Part shown: positions 25,611-34,131 of the stretch, piece by piece | Layout of the letters: every line of letters begins with the position of its first letter | How positions within the stretch are numbered: position 1 is the first letter of the stretch | Assembly (NCBI RefSeq): GCF_003992255.1 | Contig: NZ_RQVA01000011.1 | Location: forward strand, 1-64,000 | Direction: 5' to 3' | DNA from: F0422 sp003992255 | Lineage (GTDB): Bacteria > Bacillota > Negativicutes > Veillonellales > Veillonellaceae | Length of the DNA: 64,000 bases | Notes under the pieces: generated by a model | The model's input: only the letters and a program-made list of their open reading frames with translations | Databases searched by the model: none | What the model was told of the DNA's origin: nothing | Position numbers and translations under genes: made by a program

Positions 25611-25639
25611 TAGACAAATTTCGGTATTCTTTATATAAT
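25611..25639 (+). promoter_or_regulatory. Promoter of the Rrf2 regulator gene
   Basis: TAGACA (25611-25616), 17-base spacer, consensus TATAAT (25634-25639). Start predicted near 25646, leader about 35 bases. Confidence 0.75.
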
Positions 25640-25680
25640 ACTAACAAGGAATAAATCCTACTTTTGAAGAGGTATTATTT

Positions 25681-26097
25681 ATGAAAATTTCTACTAAAGG
25701 TCGATATGCACTTAGAGTATTGGTAGACTTAGCAGAACATAGTAAGGATCGTAATGTGTCCATTCGGGAGCTAGCAGAGCGTCAAAAAATTTCTGATAAA
25801 TATTTAGAAGGAATTGTGGCTCGCTTAGGTGCCGCTGGCTATGTAAAGAGTGTGCGTGGTAAATATGGTGGGTATCAGCTCACAAAAGAACCAAAAGACT
25901 ATACGGTATATGATATTTTAGCAGCTACGGAGGATTCCATTGCTGTTGTGGCTTGTCTAGAAGACGAGGTCAATACATGTCCGTTAAGCGAAGGTTGTCG
26001 TACATTGCCATTATGGGAACATTTACAAAATCACTTACGAGAGTATATGCAAAGTTTAACATTACAAGACGTAATCGATCGTCATTTTACAGTGTAG
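25681..26097 (+). CDS. Rrf2-family transcriptional regulator with three cysteines
   Basis: 138 residues. N-terminal winged helix (MKISTKGRYALRVLVDLA, then RGKYGGYQL in the wing). Cysteines C92, C100 and C106 (spacing Cx7Cx5C) occupy the position where IscR-like proteins bind an Fe-S cluster, so it is probably a redox, iron or sulfur sensor. No isc or suf genes lie nearby. It may autoregulate through the palindromes upstream of its promoter. Which regulon it controls cannot be told from the window. Confidence 0.85.
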   Translation: MKISTKGRYALRVLVDLAEHSKDRNVSIRELAERQKISDKYLEGIVARLGAAGYVKSVRGKYGGYQLTKEPKDYTVYDILAATEDSIAVVACLEDEVNTCPLSEGCRTLPLWEHLQNHLREYMQSLTLQDVIDRHFTV

Positions 26098-26128
26098 TTT
26101 GTAAGGGAATGAGTAAGGGAAGAGAAAG

Positions 26129-26566
26129 ATGAAAAAAGAGAATCAAATGAATTTGGAAAGCCAACTGGCGTTTCCTCTGTACATTACGGCGAAAGAAGTA
26201 ATTCGCTCCTTTCAACCTGTGTTGTCTGCGTTGGACTTAACGTACACGCAATACCTAGTGATGATGGTCATTTGGGAATACAAGACAGCAAACTTGAAAA
26301 TGATTGGGGATAGAATTAGCCTAGATTCTGGTACATTGACACCATTGTTACGCAAATTAGAAGCGAAAGGCTTTATCACTCGTGAACGTTTCAGAGGAGA
26401 TGGCCGCTCCATGGTGATTCAATTGACTGCAAAAGGACAGTCCTTGCAGAAAAAAGTGAAACATTTACCGAATGTGATGGACGATGCTATTGGATTGTCT
26501 GCAGAGGAAGAACAAACATTGCGTGCCTTATTAGCAAAGATGATGCGCAATATAGGTGCGAAATAA
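26129..26566 (+). CDS. MarR-family regulator, OhrR-like but without cysteine
   Basis: 145 residues with the OhrR-like core LTYTQYLVMMVIWEY and LDSGTLTPLLRKLEAKG (recognition region). In OhrR the N-terminal LENQLCF carries the reactive cysteine; here it reads LESQLAFPLY, and the whole protein has no cysteine, so thiol-based peroxide sensing is excluded. It precedes an MFS exporter, separated by a terminator, and may regulate it. Alternative start at 26147. Confidence 0.85.
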   Translation: MKKENQMNLESQLAFPLYITAKEVIRSFQPVLSALDLTYTQYLVMMVIWEYKTANLKMIGDRISLDSGTLTPLLRKLEAKGFITRERFRGDGRSMVIQLTAKGQSLQKKVKHLPNVMDDAIGLSAEEEQTLRALLAKMMRNIGAK

Positions 26567-26596
26567 GAAAGAGTATATAGATGACTCTTTTGTAAC

Positions 26597-26646
26597 ACAT
26601 AGAGGATACTTGATGATGAGAAATCAGGTATCCTCTATGTTATTTG
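26597..26646 (+). terminator. Terminator after the MarR-type gene
   Basis: 18-bp stem (26597-26614 with 26623-26640, one wobble), short T-rich tail TATTTG. Confidence 0.75.
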
Positions 26647-26722
26647 TATGGGAATAAAAGATGTGGAATCGCTCTAAGATATGTTACAATACATTCATAG
26701 ATATATGTAAAGGATGTGAAGT

Positions 26723-27931
26723 ATGAAAGGATTACAACAAACGGGGATGGTCGCTGTTTGGATATTGACAATTGGCATGTCCTTATTGGCGATTTGTTAT
26801 ACCATGATCATTCCCTTTTTACCGGTCTATTTATTAGAACTAGGTGTGGAGCAGGAGGGCTTGGCTCTTTGGTCTGGACTTACCTTTTCCATATCATTTT
26901 TTGTAGCGGCCGTGATGGCGCCTATATGGGGGCGTTTGGCAGATCGTCATGGCAAAAAATTGATGGCCATTCGGGCAGGGATACTCATCGGCGTGTCCTA
27001 TTTGATGGCGGCTTTTGTACAAGATGCATTTCAATTATTGTTAGTGCGTGCATTTCAAGGGTTTGCCAATGGATTTATGCCTGCGGCGATGACTATGGTA
27101 TCTCTATCAGTGCCGAAGGAACGAGTAGGCACGGCTATGGGAATATTTCAGATGGGCCTAGTTCTAGGTAATACGGTAGGGCCTTTTACAGGTGGTCTTA
27201 CAGAACTGGCCGTTGGTATGCGACCTGTTTTTTTGGTGGCGGGCATTACCTTATTCATTGTGACAGCAGCCGTGGCTATTTTTGTGAAAGAACCAATCGT
27301 AGAAACGGAGATACCAGTTCAAGTGTCTTCGTTTATGGATGATCTGCGAGAAGCGAAGCGGAATCGCGTACTGATTCATATATTGGCACTCTATTTTGTT
27401 GTGCAGTCGGCTATGCTTATGCTACAGTCAATTGTGGCTATTTATGTAGGAGATCTAAAAGGATCTATGGAAGGAGCAGCCATGCTGGCAGGTTCTATTC
27501 TCAGCGGTGGTGGTGTCATGGGGATGATTACTACAAACTTATGGGCTGCCTATGGACAGCGGAAGGGATACTTTAAAGGGATATCCTATGCACTATTGGG
27601 CACAGGGATGGTCCTTATCTTGCAAAGTTTACCATTCGGCTTATGGTGGTTTGGAGCCTTGCAACTATTGATTGGAGTATTTATAGTTGGCATTTTCCCA
27701 TCTTTGGGATCGGCGATGACCGTTAACACAGATCCATCTGTGCGAGGGCGAGTCTTTGGGTTAGCCACCACAGCACAACAATTAGGGAATATGATGGGGC
27801 CACTATTTGCGAGTCTAGTAGCCACATATTTCGGTATTTCCTATGTATTCTCAGTAGCGGGCTTAGGTATGATTATCATTGGATATGTTGTACTGAAGGT
27901 GTATGGACAACGGCCGAATATACAGGAATGA
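26723..27931 (+). CDS. MFS transporter, probable multidrug exporter
   Basis: 402 residues, about 12 hydrophobic segments. Motif A is seen as GRLADRHGKKLM between helices 2 and 3, and motif C-like GLVLGNTVGPFTGG in helix 5, which points to a DHA1-type drug:H+ antiporter. ATG 26723 follows AAAGGATG. Substrate unknown. Its neighbour upstream is a MarR-type regulator, a common pairing for exporters. Confidence 0.85.
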   Translation: MKGLQQTGMVAVWILTIGMSLLAICYTMIIPFLPVYLLELGVEQEGLALWSGLTFSISFFVAAVMAPIWGRLADRHGKKLMAIRAGILIGVSYLMAAFVQDAFQLLLVRAFQGFANGFMPAAMTMVSLSVPKERVGTAMGIFQMGLVLGNTVGPFTGGLTELAVGMRPVFLVAGITLFIVTAAVAIFVKEPIVETEIPVQVSSFMDDLREAKRNRVLIHILALYFVVQSAMLMLQSIVAIYVGDLKGSMEGAAMLAGSILSGGGVMGMITTNLWAAYGQRKGYFKGISYALLGTGMVLILQSLPFGLWWFGALQLLIGVFIVGIFPSLGSAMTVNTDPSVRGRVFGLATTAQQLGNMMGPLFASLVATYFGISYVFSVAGLGMIIIGYVVLKVYGQRPNIQE

Positions 27932-27955
27932 AAAGGGTCCTTTGGGACCCTTTTT
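27931..27955 (+). terminator. Terminator of the MFS gene
   Basis: AAAAGGGTCC (27931-27940) pairs with GGACCCTTTT (27945-27954); T-run. The stem overlaps the stop codon. Confidence 0.85.
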
Positions 27956-28033
27956 ATAGTATAATCAAGCCTCAATTCTTATCTATGATATCGCTATGAA
28001 AGATTTATGATAATTTTTGTCAATTATAACTAA

Positions 28034-28061
28034 TTTGCATAGTAATGCTTTACTATGCAAA
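28034..28061. repeat. Perfect inverted repeat in the autotransporter upstream region
   Basis: TTTGCATAGTA and TACTATGCAAA, 11-base arms with a six-base spacer. No T-run follows; an operator or a transcript structure is possible. Confidence 0.6.
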
Positions 28062-28131
28062 GTATGCATAATAGCTTACTTATAGGGATATGAGTATGTA
28101 CGAAATGAAAATAACGATGTATAATGATAAC

Positions 28132-28228
28132 GAGTTTAAATAATAATTAGTATTTCTAGTGCTTGCCGAGTGTGTAAGTGTGAATAAGTGACCTCCTTAG
28201 TTGGACTAAGGGGGTCTTTCTGTGTTTT
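28132..28228 (+). ncRNA. Candidate small RNA or leader upstream of the autotransporter
   Basis: A consensus TATAAT at 28120-28125 (weak -35 TGTACG, 17-base spacer) is followed about 65 bases later by a terminator: GACCTCCTTAG (28190-28200) pairs with CTAAGGGGGTC (28206-28216), then TTTCTGTGTTTTT. The previous gene already has its own terminator, so this marks a separate transcript of about 95 nt, or an attenuated leader of the gene at 28296. Confidence 0.45.
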
Positions 28229-28229
28229 T
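28190..28229 (+). terminator. Terminator/attenuator before the autotransporter gene
   Basis: 11-bp stem with one wobble, loop TTGGA, U-rich tail. Located 67 bases before the start codon at 28296. Confidence 0.7.
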
Positions 28230-28295
28230 AAGGTGCTGTAGATTCTATATCATTTGGTGAGAAGATAATAAGCATCGTATAGAAAAGAGGTAATC

Positions 28296-30542
28296 ATGAA
28301 AATTACACGTCATGTATCAGCTGTAATGGCTGCATTAGTAGTAACAGGAATGTCTTATTCTGCAATGGCGACAGAGATTACTGTATCCAGTGATAAAGCA
28401 GAAGAATTAACTGGTTTAACGATGGGTTCTCCAGTTCAAACGGAGCCTGTGGTTAAACATATAGAAGATACTTTGTCCGTGAATGTACATGGTAAAAGCT
28501 TGATGGAGAACGGTAAAAGTAAAAATGTAACAGGGATTTATAATGGGTTTGGATCTCAATTGACTATAGATAAAGATCTTATTGTACGCTTAAAAAATGA
28601 TGCACCAGCAGATAAAAAAGAATTGGGGCATTATTATATGAGTGCTGTATATGCTGGTTATGGCGGTAAGGTGCCACGTCTTAGTAAGGATAATCCTGAG
28701 AGAGATTATGGTGATACCAATATTCATGTGAAAGGTAATGTAGATATTGATGCTGTGGGGGTAGGATTGCAAGCGAATCAACGAGGTCATATTATTGTTG
28801 ATGGCGGTGGTCGTATTATAACGTATCCTCTTAAAACGTCAGATACCTATTCTGTTGTGGCAGAAGAGGGCGATGTATATGTGAATGCAGGTGTCGATGG
28901 TAAACACCCAGGTATGAAAGATTTAGTGGCTATTGGTAATGTAGGATTGATTAACAAAGATTATGGCCGTGATCCAAATCATAATGAAGCGCCAACCAAT
29001 ATCGGACTCGCTTTCACAACATCTAGCTCTAGTCTTACTGGTGCTGTGTTAAATGAATATGCTGAAAGTAATAAAAATCCGCATAATTCTGGTGCCGATA
29101 TCTATTTACAAAATGGTGCTACTTGGAATAATGAATGGATTGGTAAGGAACGACCTACACCAAGAAAACCACGTCCATCAGGAGATGATGCAGCATACTT
29201 ATATAAAGGCAGTAAAGTTCGTAATCTTGTAGGTGGTGCAAATCCAACTGCAGCAGGTACGATTCATCCTATCGATGCTCGTCCTATTACGATTCAAAAC
29301 TATAGTGGTTTTGTAAATGCTGATTATAAAACAGGTGTGCCAGCGAGCGAAGCTGGTAATGGCCAAATCATTATCCAACATGCCGCTGATCATAGTCACA
29401 TCACTGTACAAGGTGATAGTGCTAAGAATTTGACTGACGATACAAGTTATCGTGCAGAAATGAAATCCTTAGCCACTAAATTGCAATATACTGGGAATGA
29501 TAAGAAACTAGCTGCTGCTGTTCAAGTTAATGAAGGAATTACAAGACCGGCTGCTATGACTGAACTTGGTACCAATGCATTCGATGCACAAGGTAATCTT
29601 GTTGTTTCTGATACGGCGACGGTAACACATGCTAGTGAATCTTCCTTGGTTAGTGGTGCGAAATCTGCTCTTGCATCTACAGCGATAGCTTGGCACAATA
29701 CTACGAACGATTTACAACGTCGTTTAGGGGACCTTCGTTTGACTAATACGAACCAAGGTGTATGGGCTAAATACATCGGTGGCAAATCTAACATGACAAA
29801 TGGTGCCGATGTTCATATGAGATACAATGGTGTACAAATTGGTTATGATTATAAGGTATCCACTGGTTGGACTTTTGGCGGTGCTCTAGATTACAGTACG
29901 TCTAGCAACTCCTATGCTGTTGGCAACGGAGACAGCAAAATTGCTGGTATTGGGTTATATGGTACAAAACAACATGATGATGGACGTTACTTAGATATCA
30001 TCGCTCGTGGAAGCCGCTTGTCCAATACTTACAAACTTCACTCACTAGGGGGATATCAATTGAATGGGGAGTATCATACATTTGGTACCTCTTTAAGTGC
30101 TGAATACGGTAAACGTATTAAGAAAGAAAATGGTTTCTACATGGATCCTAGCGTAGAATTTATTGTAGGCCATTTGAACGGCGTATCCTATGATACTAAT
30201 GTTGTTGGCAGTGGCTCTATGCATGTGAAAGCGGACGCTGTTAATTCTGCTGTAGGTCGATTGGGATTTGGCATTGGTAGAGAAACACAAACATCTAACA
30301 TCTTTGCAAAACTTGCATTGGCTCATGAATTCTCTGGTAAGGTGAATACAACATATTCAGCACCAGGTAATCCAACAGTACATACAGAACTTGATTTGAA
30401 TGATACATGGGTTGATGCTGAAATTGGGGGCTCCTGGAGCGTTCGTCCAAGTACATATGTATATGGTACATTCACTAAAAACTTTGGTGCTACTATAGAC
30501 ACTACATGGCGTATGGATGCGGGAGTACGACATAACTTCTAA
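28296..30542 (+). CDS. Type Va autotransporter
   Basis: 748 residues. Signal peptide MKITRHVSAVMAALVVTGMS plus YSAMA (cleavage after about residue 25); a passenger of about 450 residues rich in G, N, D, T and V with beta-helix-like strands (for example IHVKGNVDIDAVGVGLQANQ); a helical linker around 450-485; and a C-terminal beta-barrel of about 265 residues beginning RRLGDLRLTNTNQGVWAKYI and ending in phenylalanine (GVRHNF), the normal C-terminal signal for outer-membrane insertion. Passenger activity is unknown; no protease catalytic motif is seen. Good ribosome binding site AAAAGAGGT. Confidence 0.9.
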   Translation: MKITRHVSAVMAALVVTGMSYSAMATEITVSSDKAEELTGLTMGSPVQTEPVVKHIEDTLSVNVHGKSLMENGKSKNVTGIYNGFGSQLTIDKDLIVRLKNDAPADKKELGHYYMSAVYAGYGGKVPRLSKDNPERDYGDTNIHVKGNVDIDAVGVGLQANQRGHIIVDGGGRIITYPLKTSDTYSVVAEEGDVYVNAGVDGKHPGMKDLVAIGNVGLINKDYGRDPNHNEAPTNIGLAFTTSSSSLTGAVLNEYAESNKNPHNSGADIYLQNGATWNNEWIGKERPTPRKPRPSGDDAAYLYKGSKVRNLVGGANPTAAGTIHPIDARPITIQNYSGFVNADYKTGVPASEAGNGQIIIQHAADHSHITVQGDSAKNLTDDTSYRAEMKSLATKLQYTGNDKKLAAAVQVNEGITRPAAMTELGTNAFDAQGNLVVSDTATVTHASESSLVSGAKSALASTAIAWHNTTNDLQRRLGDLRLTNTNQGVWAKYIGGKSNMTNGADVHMRYNGVQIGYDYKVSTGWTFGGALDYSTSSNSYAVGNGDSKIAGIGLYGTKQHDDGRYLDIIARGSRLSNTYKLHSLGGYQLNGEYHTFGTSLSAEYGKRIKKENGFYMDPSVEFIVGHLNGVSYDTNVVGSGSMHVKADAVNSAVGRLGFGIGRETQTSNIFAKLALAHEFSGKVNTTYSAPGNPTVHTELDLNDTWVDAEIGGSWSVRPSTYVYGTFTKNFGATIDTTWRMDAGVRHNF

Positions 30543-30566
30543 TTACATCTTCCATCAATAGGGACT

Positions 30567-30582
30567 GTAACAAAATAGTTCC
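30567..30582 (+). repeat. Dispersed 16-bp repeat, copy 1
   Basis: GTAACAAAATAGTTCC, identical to 43383-43398. Both copies lie between a stop codon and the following terminator hairpin and are preceded by a G-rich run. Confidence 0.7.
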
Positions 30583-30593
30583 TTAACACTAAT

Positions 30594-30636
30594 AAAGCTA
30601 TTAGTTGATTGCATAATGATCAACTAATAGCTTTTT
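30594..30636 (+). terminator. Terminator of the autotransporter gene
   Basis: 16-bp stem: AAAGCTATTAGTTGAT (30594-30609) with its complement (30619-30634), followed by T5. Confidence 0.9.
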
Positions 30637-30650
30637 GGTATTTCTAAAGT

Positions 30651-30675
30651 AAAAAGGGCCCCAAAGGACCCTTTT
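30651..30675 (-). terminator. Terminator of the two-component operon
   Basis: On the minus strand AAAAGGGTCC, loop TTTG, GGGCCCTTTT (one G-U pair) with a T-run; 11 bases after the kinase stop. Same stem core as the terminators at 27931 and 43465. Confidence 0.8.
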
Positions 30676-30686
30676 ATATAGATCGA

Positions 30687-32054
30687 TTATTCACTGATTG
30701 GCAGCTGGAACATAAAGAGAGTGCGCTCATTCGGCGTACTTTCTACATGGACAGTACCATCGTGCAACAAGACTACATTATGTACAAAGTATAGACCCAA
30801 TCCAAGGCCCTTGTTCTCTTTTGAGGTACGAGACGGATCCACTTGGTAGAGACGATCCCAAATCATAGGGATACTTTCCTCAGGGACCCCGATGCCATCG
30901 TCTTGGACGCTAATAGTAATGACATCTGTGGCAGATACTTCAAAGTGAACTGTAGAATGGGCAAACTTAAAGGCATTATCCAATAAGTTAGCCATCGCTT
31001 GTTGTAACAAGACTTGGCTTCCTGGGATGATGATAGACTCATCGATGTGACTCGTTAAGGTGAGCCCCTTATCTTTGGCCAAGCGTGAGTACGTAAGTAG
31101 TAATTGATTGGCCACATCTGATATGGAAACGGGCACTTTGTTGATATCCTTCAGACTATCTAGGCGGGCAATCTCAAGAAGTTGCGTCACCATATCCGTC
31201 ATGCCTTTACTTTGAGTGAAAATATTTTCAAAGCTTTCTTTAGCTTCCTCAATAGAACTTACATACTGACGAGCATAATCACTTTCCGCTTGAATGACGG
31301 CAATCGGTGTGCGAAGTTCATGAGAGATATCAGCATTGAATCGCTTTTCACGATTAGAGGCATCTTCTAAACTGCTGAGCATGTTGTTGAAAGTAGACAC
31401 CAATCGATACATAATATCTCCCGATTGAGGAATATTTTCGATGCGTTCTGATAAATCTCGTTTCAAAGATATTTGTGCAGCTACATCGGCTACGGTGCGC
31501 ACTGGTTTTAATCCTCGACGAATAATCCAAAAGCCCCCGATAGTAGCGATCGTTACGAATAATACTCCGCCTACTAATAAGGCAAAGAACATATTATTTG
31601 TTTTTCGGTCTAATAAATTCATAGGTACTATGCCGCGAATATAGCCTTGCATGCCTGTTCGGTATTGGATAGGGGCATCGTAATACAAGAAAGAAGATTG
31701 CTCTGCTTGTATTTCTGTTATGGCATCGAAAGAAGGCGGTGCTGACTTTGGAAAACCATCCGGTAGACTGCCCCGTAATACAATGCCATCATGACTGTAG
31801 ACCACAAGAAAAACACCATCGTCGAAAGGCTTATATTTTTTAGGATGACTAGCAGCTTCGATTACATTTTCCTGTAATTCTGTTCGCATTTCATTTTGAT
31901 CCCACACATGGGTGAACTGGATCACAAAGACAGCTAATAGACCAATCATAAGTACCAGAAATATGGAATACCAACTAGTAATTTTATAGGCTAAGGGAAC
32001 GCGCATCAAGAGAGATTCCACATAGTGGAAGCAGCGTTTGACGAAAGCTATCAT
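30687..32054 (-). CDS. Sensor histidine kinase
   Basis: 455 residues, inner-membrane kinase. Transmembrane segments about 28-47 and 155-178 flank a periplasmic sensor of about 105 residues; HAMP about 180-232; phosphoacceptor H245 in ADISHELRTP; ATPase N-box MANLLDNAFKF, G1 box VQDDGIGVP, G2 box GLGLGLYFV. It starts right after the response regulator stop (GAGGAG six bases upstream), so the pair is co-transcribed. Signal unknown. Confidence 0.95.
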   Translation of the reverse strand: MIAFVKRCFHYVESLLMRVPLAYKITSWYSIFLVLMIGLLAVFVIQFTHVWDQNEMRTELQENVIEAASHPKKYKPFDDGVFLVVYSHDGIVLRGSLPDGFPKSAPPSFDAITEIQAEQSSFLYYDAPIQYRTGMQGYIRGIVPMNLLDRKTNNMFFALLVGGVLFVTIATIGGFWIIRRGLKPVRTVADVAAQISLKRDLSERIENIPQSGDIMYRLVSTFNNMLSSLEDASNREKRFNADISHELRTPIAVIQAESDYARQYVSSIEEAKESFENIFTQSKGMTDMVTQLLEIARLDSLKDINKVPVSISDVANQLLLTYSRLAKDKGLTLTSHIDESIIIPGSQVLLQQAMANLLDNAFKFAHSTVHFEVSATDVITISVQDDGIGVPEESIPMIWDRLYQVDPSRTSKENKGLGLGLYFVHNVVLLHDGTVHVESTPNERTLFMFQLPISE

Positions 32055-32732
32055 CTATGGCTCCTCGGTGCGGAATACGTAGCCTACACCACGAACGGTT
32101 TGAATTAGTTTTCTATCTTCGTCGATATCAATTTTTTTACGCAAATCTTTGATGTATACATCAATCAGGTTCGAGTAACTTTCATAATCATATTCCCATA
32201 CGTGATCGAGAATTTGTTGACGAGACACGACAATGTTTTGATTGCTCGCTAAATAGAATAATAAATCGAACTCTTTTGCTGTCAATGTGATAGGCTCATT
32301 GTTGAGTGAAACAGCACGGCTTTTGCCGTTGATGCATAGTGGACCAGCAATGATATCTTCGGTAGCTTGGTTGCGATTACGACGAGCTAGTGCATAGATG
32401 CGCGCCACAAGTTCATCAAACTCAAATGGTTTCACTAGATAATCATCGGCGCCTAGGTTAAGACCAGATACTTTGTCTTGCAGGGTATCTTTGGCTGTCA
32501 AGAACAAGACAGGTGTTTTGTTGCCGTCTTCACGCATTTGGCAAACTACCGCATGGCCATCTAATTTCGGCATCATAATATCCATAACGATCACATCATA
32601 ACTGGAAGTTGAGATGTAATCCAATCCATCTTCTCCGTTATAACATTGATCCACCGTCATAGATTCTACTTTTAATCGTTTGGCGATTATATTATTCAGC
32701 ATTTCTTCATCTTCTACAATTAGGACTTTCAT
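32055..32732 (-). CDS. OmpR-family response regulator
   Basis: 225 residues. Receiver domain with phosphorylation site D51 (IVMDIMMPKLDG), switch residues T79 and K101; C-terminal winged helix (about 130-222) ending VRGVGYVFRTEEP. ATG 32732 has AAAGGAG at proper distance; the longer frame to 32828 lacks support. Partner of the adjacent kinase; divergent from the S-component gene. Confidence 0.95.
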   Translation of the reverse strand: MKVLIVEDEEMLNNIIAKRLKVESMTVDQCYNGEDGLDYISTSSYDVIVMDIMMPKLDGHAVVCQMREDGNKTPVLFLTAKDTLQDKVSGLNLGADDYLVKPFEFDELVARIYALARRNRNQATEDIIAGPLCINGKSRAVSLNNEPITLTAKEFDLLFYLASNQNIVVSRQQILDHVWEYDYESYSNLIDVYIKDLRKKIDIDEDRKLIQTVRGVGYVFRTEEP

Positions 32733-32845
32733 AATAGCTCCTTTCATACGAGATAGTATATTTGTATTGTAACGTATTTCCATGTGAGATAAAAGGGGAA
32801 TTCTATGACAAGTATACAGGGTCGACATGAATAGACTATGAACGA

Positions 32846-32874
32846 TTGCATTCTATTAGGGCGTATCCTATAAT
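32846..32874 (+). promoter_or_regulatory. Promoter of the cblT-like/cblS-like operon
   Basis: TTGCAT (32846-32851), 17-base spacer, TATAAT (32869-32874). Start near 32881, leaving only about 37 bases of leader, too short for a cobalamin riboswitch. Confidence 0.8.
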
Positions 32875-32917
32875 AAAGATAGCATATATCCGACGAGGTA
32901 GAGTAGGAGTGACAACT

Positions 32918-33406
32918 ATGAATATACGAGTGTTGACAAAATATGCCCTCTTGATTGCTGTATGTGCCATTGGGGGCCAAATTCATCTATGGGGATCCAT
33001 ATCTTTTGATTCTTCCCCTGCCTTTGTAGGGGCTTTAGTGTTGGGGCCTGCGGCGGGAGCTATCCTAGGTGCCTTAGGTCATTTGGCGGCAGCGACCTAT
33101 TCGGGATTTCCTCTGGGGCCCGCAGTACATGGGGTGGTAGCATTGATTATGGCTTGTACGGCAGGAATGGTGGGGGTGACCTTTCACAAGATGACTTCAT
33201 CTTTCTCTTATGTAGTTAGTGGTATAGTAGGATATATCATCAATGTGTGGATTGGATTAGCCATAACGGCATTGATGATGGGTAGCACAGAGGTAATCGG
33301 ACCTATGTGGGGTCCATTATCTTTGGGCTATGTATGGAATTATGTGTTGGCAGCCCTTGTGGTGAGTCAACTGAATCGAGTGTTTGGTGGAACTAAGCAT
33401 GAATGA
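32918..33406 (+). CDS. ECF transporter S component, CblT-like
   Basis: 162 residues, hydrophobic with five to six membrane segments (for example FVGALVLGPAAGAILGALGH). It has the look of ECF substrate-binding subunits. The gene overlaps the following PurM-like kinase gene by 8 bases; this pairing is known as CblT-CblS, the alpha-ribazole transporter and kinase of cobamide salvage in some Firmicutes. ATG 32918 is chosen for its TAGGAGTGA. It would use the EcfA1/A2/T module encoded at 20-22 kb. Family membership is clear; substrate rests on the neighbour. Confidence 0.75.
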   Translation: MNIRVLTKYALLIAVCAIGGQIHLWGSISFDSSPAFVGALVLGPAAGAILGALGHLAAATYSGFPLGPAVHGVVALIMACTAGMVGVTFHKMTSSFSYVVSGIVGYIINVWIGLAITALMMGSTEVIGPMWGPLSLGYVWNYVLAALVVSQLNRVFGGTKHE

Positions 33407-34115
33407 TCGAGATATAACACGGGTATCGCTAGGACCTAGCGAAGATTGGCTTATCGCCAGTGATATTAGCAGTGGAATCGGATTACAAGAACATGATGTA
33501 TTGCAAGTGCCCTACCCCATGGTGGGGGCCTTTGCTACACGAGTGGCGATGTTGGAAATATTGTCTGCTAAGGGGACTGTGAAAGCCATTCAATACCTTA
33601 TCGGCGGTGCCTATGATGCGGTAGTAATCCCTGTGGTGCAAGGGATTCAAGAAGAACTGCGACGAGCTAGTATAGACGTACCTATTAATGGCAGTCATGA
33701 AAGTAATATGGAGGTCACCACCACCTCTGTAGGCATTACGGCCCTAGGACTGGGAGCGCCGGAAGCGAGAGGCGACGGTGAACCCTATGCGGTATACGTA
33801 CTAGGTCGTCCATTGGTAGGACCAGAAGTAGTAGCCCATCCAGAATGGATTGTTACCTACGAAGAGCTTCACCGTGCTTTAGCACATCCTAGCACCATGC
33901 GCATGGTGCCGATTGGTTCTCGAGGCATCCGTCAAGAATTGCAGGTATTGGCTTCCTTGCAGGGAGCCTCTCTGGATGAAATAGCTATGACAGATGAGGT
34001 ATTAGACCACAGTGGTGGTCCCGCTACATCGGTGGTGGTTGCCGTTCGTACAGAGGGAGAAACAGAATGGTTACGCTGTTTTCCCGATGCTCAATATGTA
34101 GGTCGTCATGCATAG
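33399..34115 (+). CDS. PurM/AIR synthase-like kinase, CblS-like (alpha-ribazole kinase)
   Basis: 238 residues, related to the AIR synthase/ThiL superfamily: DWLIASDISSGIGLQ resembles the metal-ATP site, and PYPMVGAFATRVAMLEILS the following core helix. In Geobacillus and Listeria a similar protein phosphorylates alpha-ribazole so that it can enter the lower loop of cobalamin. ATG 33399 lies inside the end of the S-component gene. An uncharacterised AIRS-like ATP-binding protein is the alternative call. Confidence 0.7.
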   Translation: MNDRDITRVSLGPSEDWLIASDISSGIGLQEHDVLQVPYPMVGAFATRVAMLEILSAKGTVKAIQYLIGGAYDAVVIPVVQGIQEELRRASIDVPINGSHESNMEVTTTSVGITALGLGAPEARGDGEPYAVYVLGRPLVGPEVVAHPEWIVTYEELHRALAHPSTMRMVPIGSRGIRQELQVLASLQGASLDEIAMTDEVLDHSGGPATSVVVAVRTEGETEWLRCFPDAQYVGRHA

Positions 34116-34131
34116 GAGAAAGGATTTGTAT

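Noticed and set aside
26716..27171. 151-codon plus-strand frame overlapping the MFS gene
   Set aside because: Different frame of the MFS coding sequence with no family similarity; the transporter frame has the motifs and the ribosome binding site.
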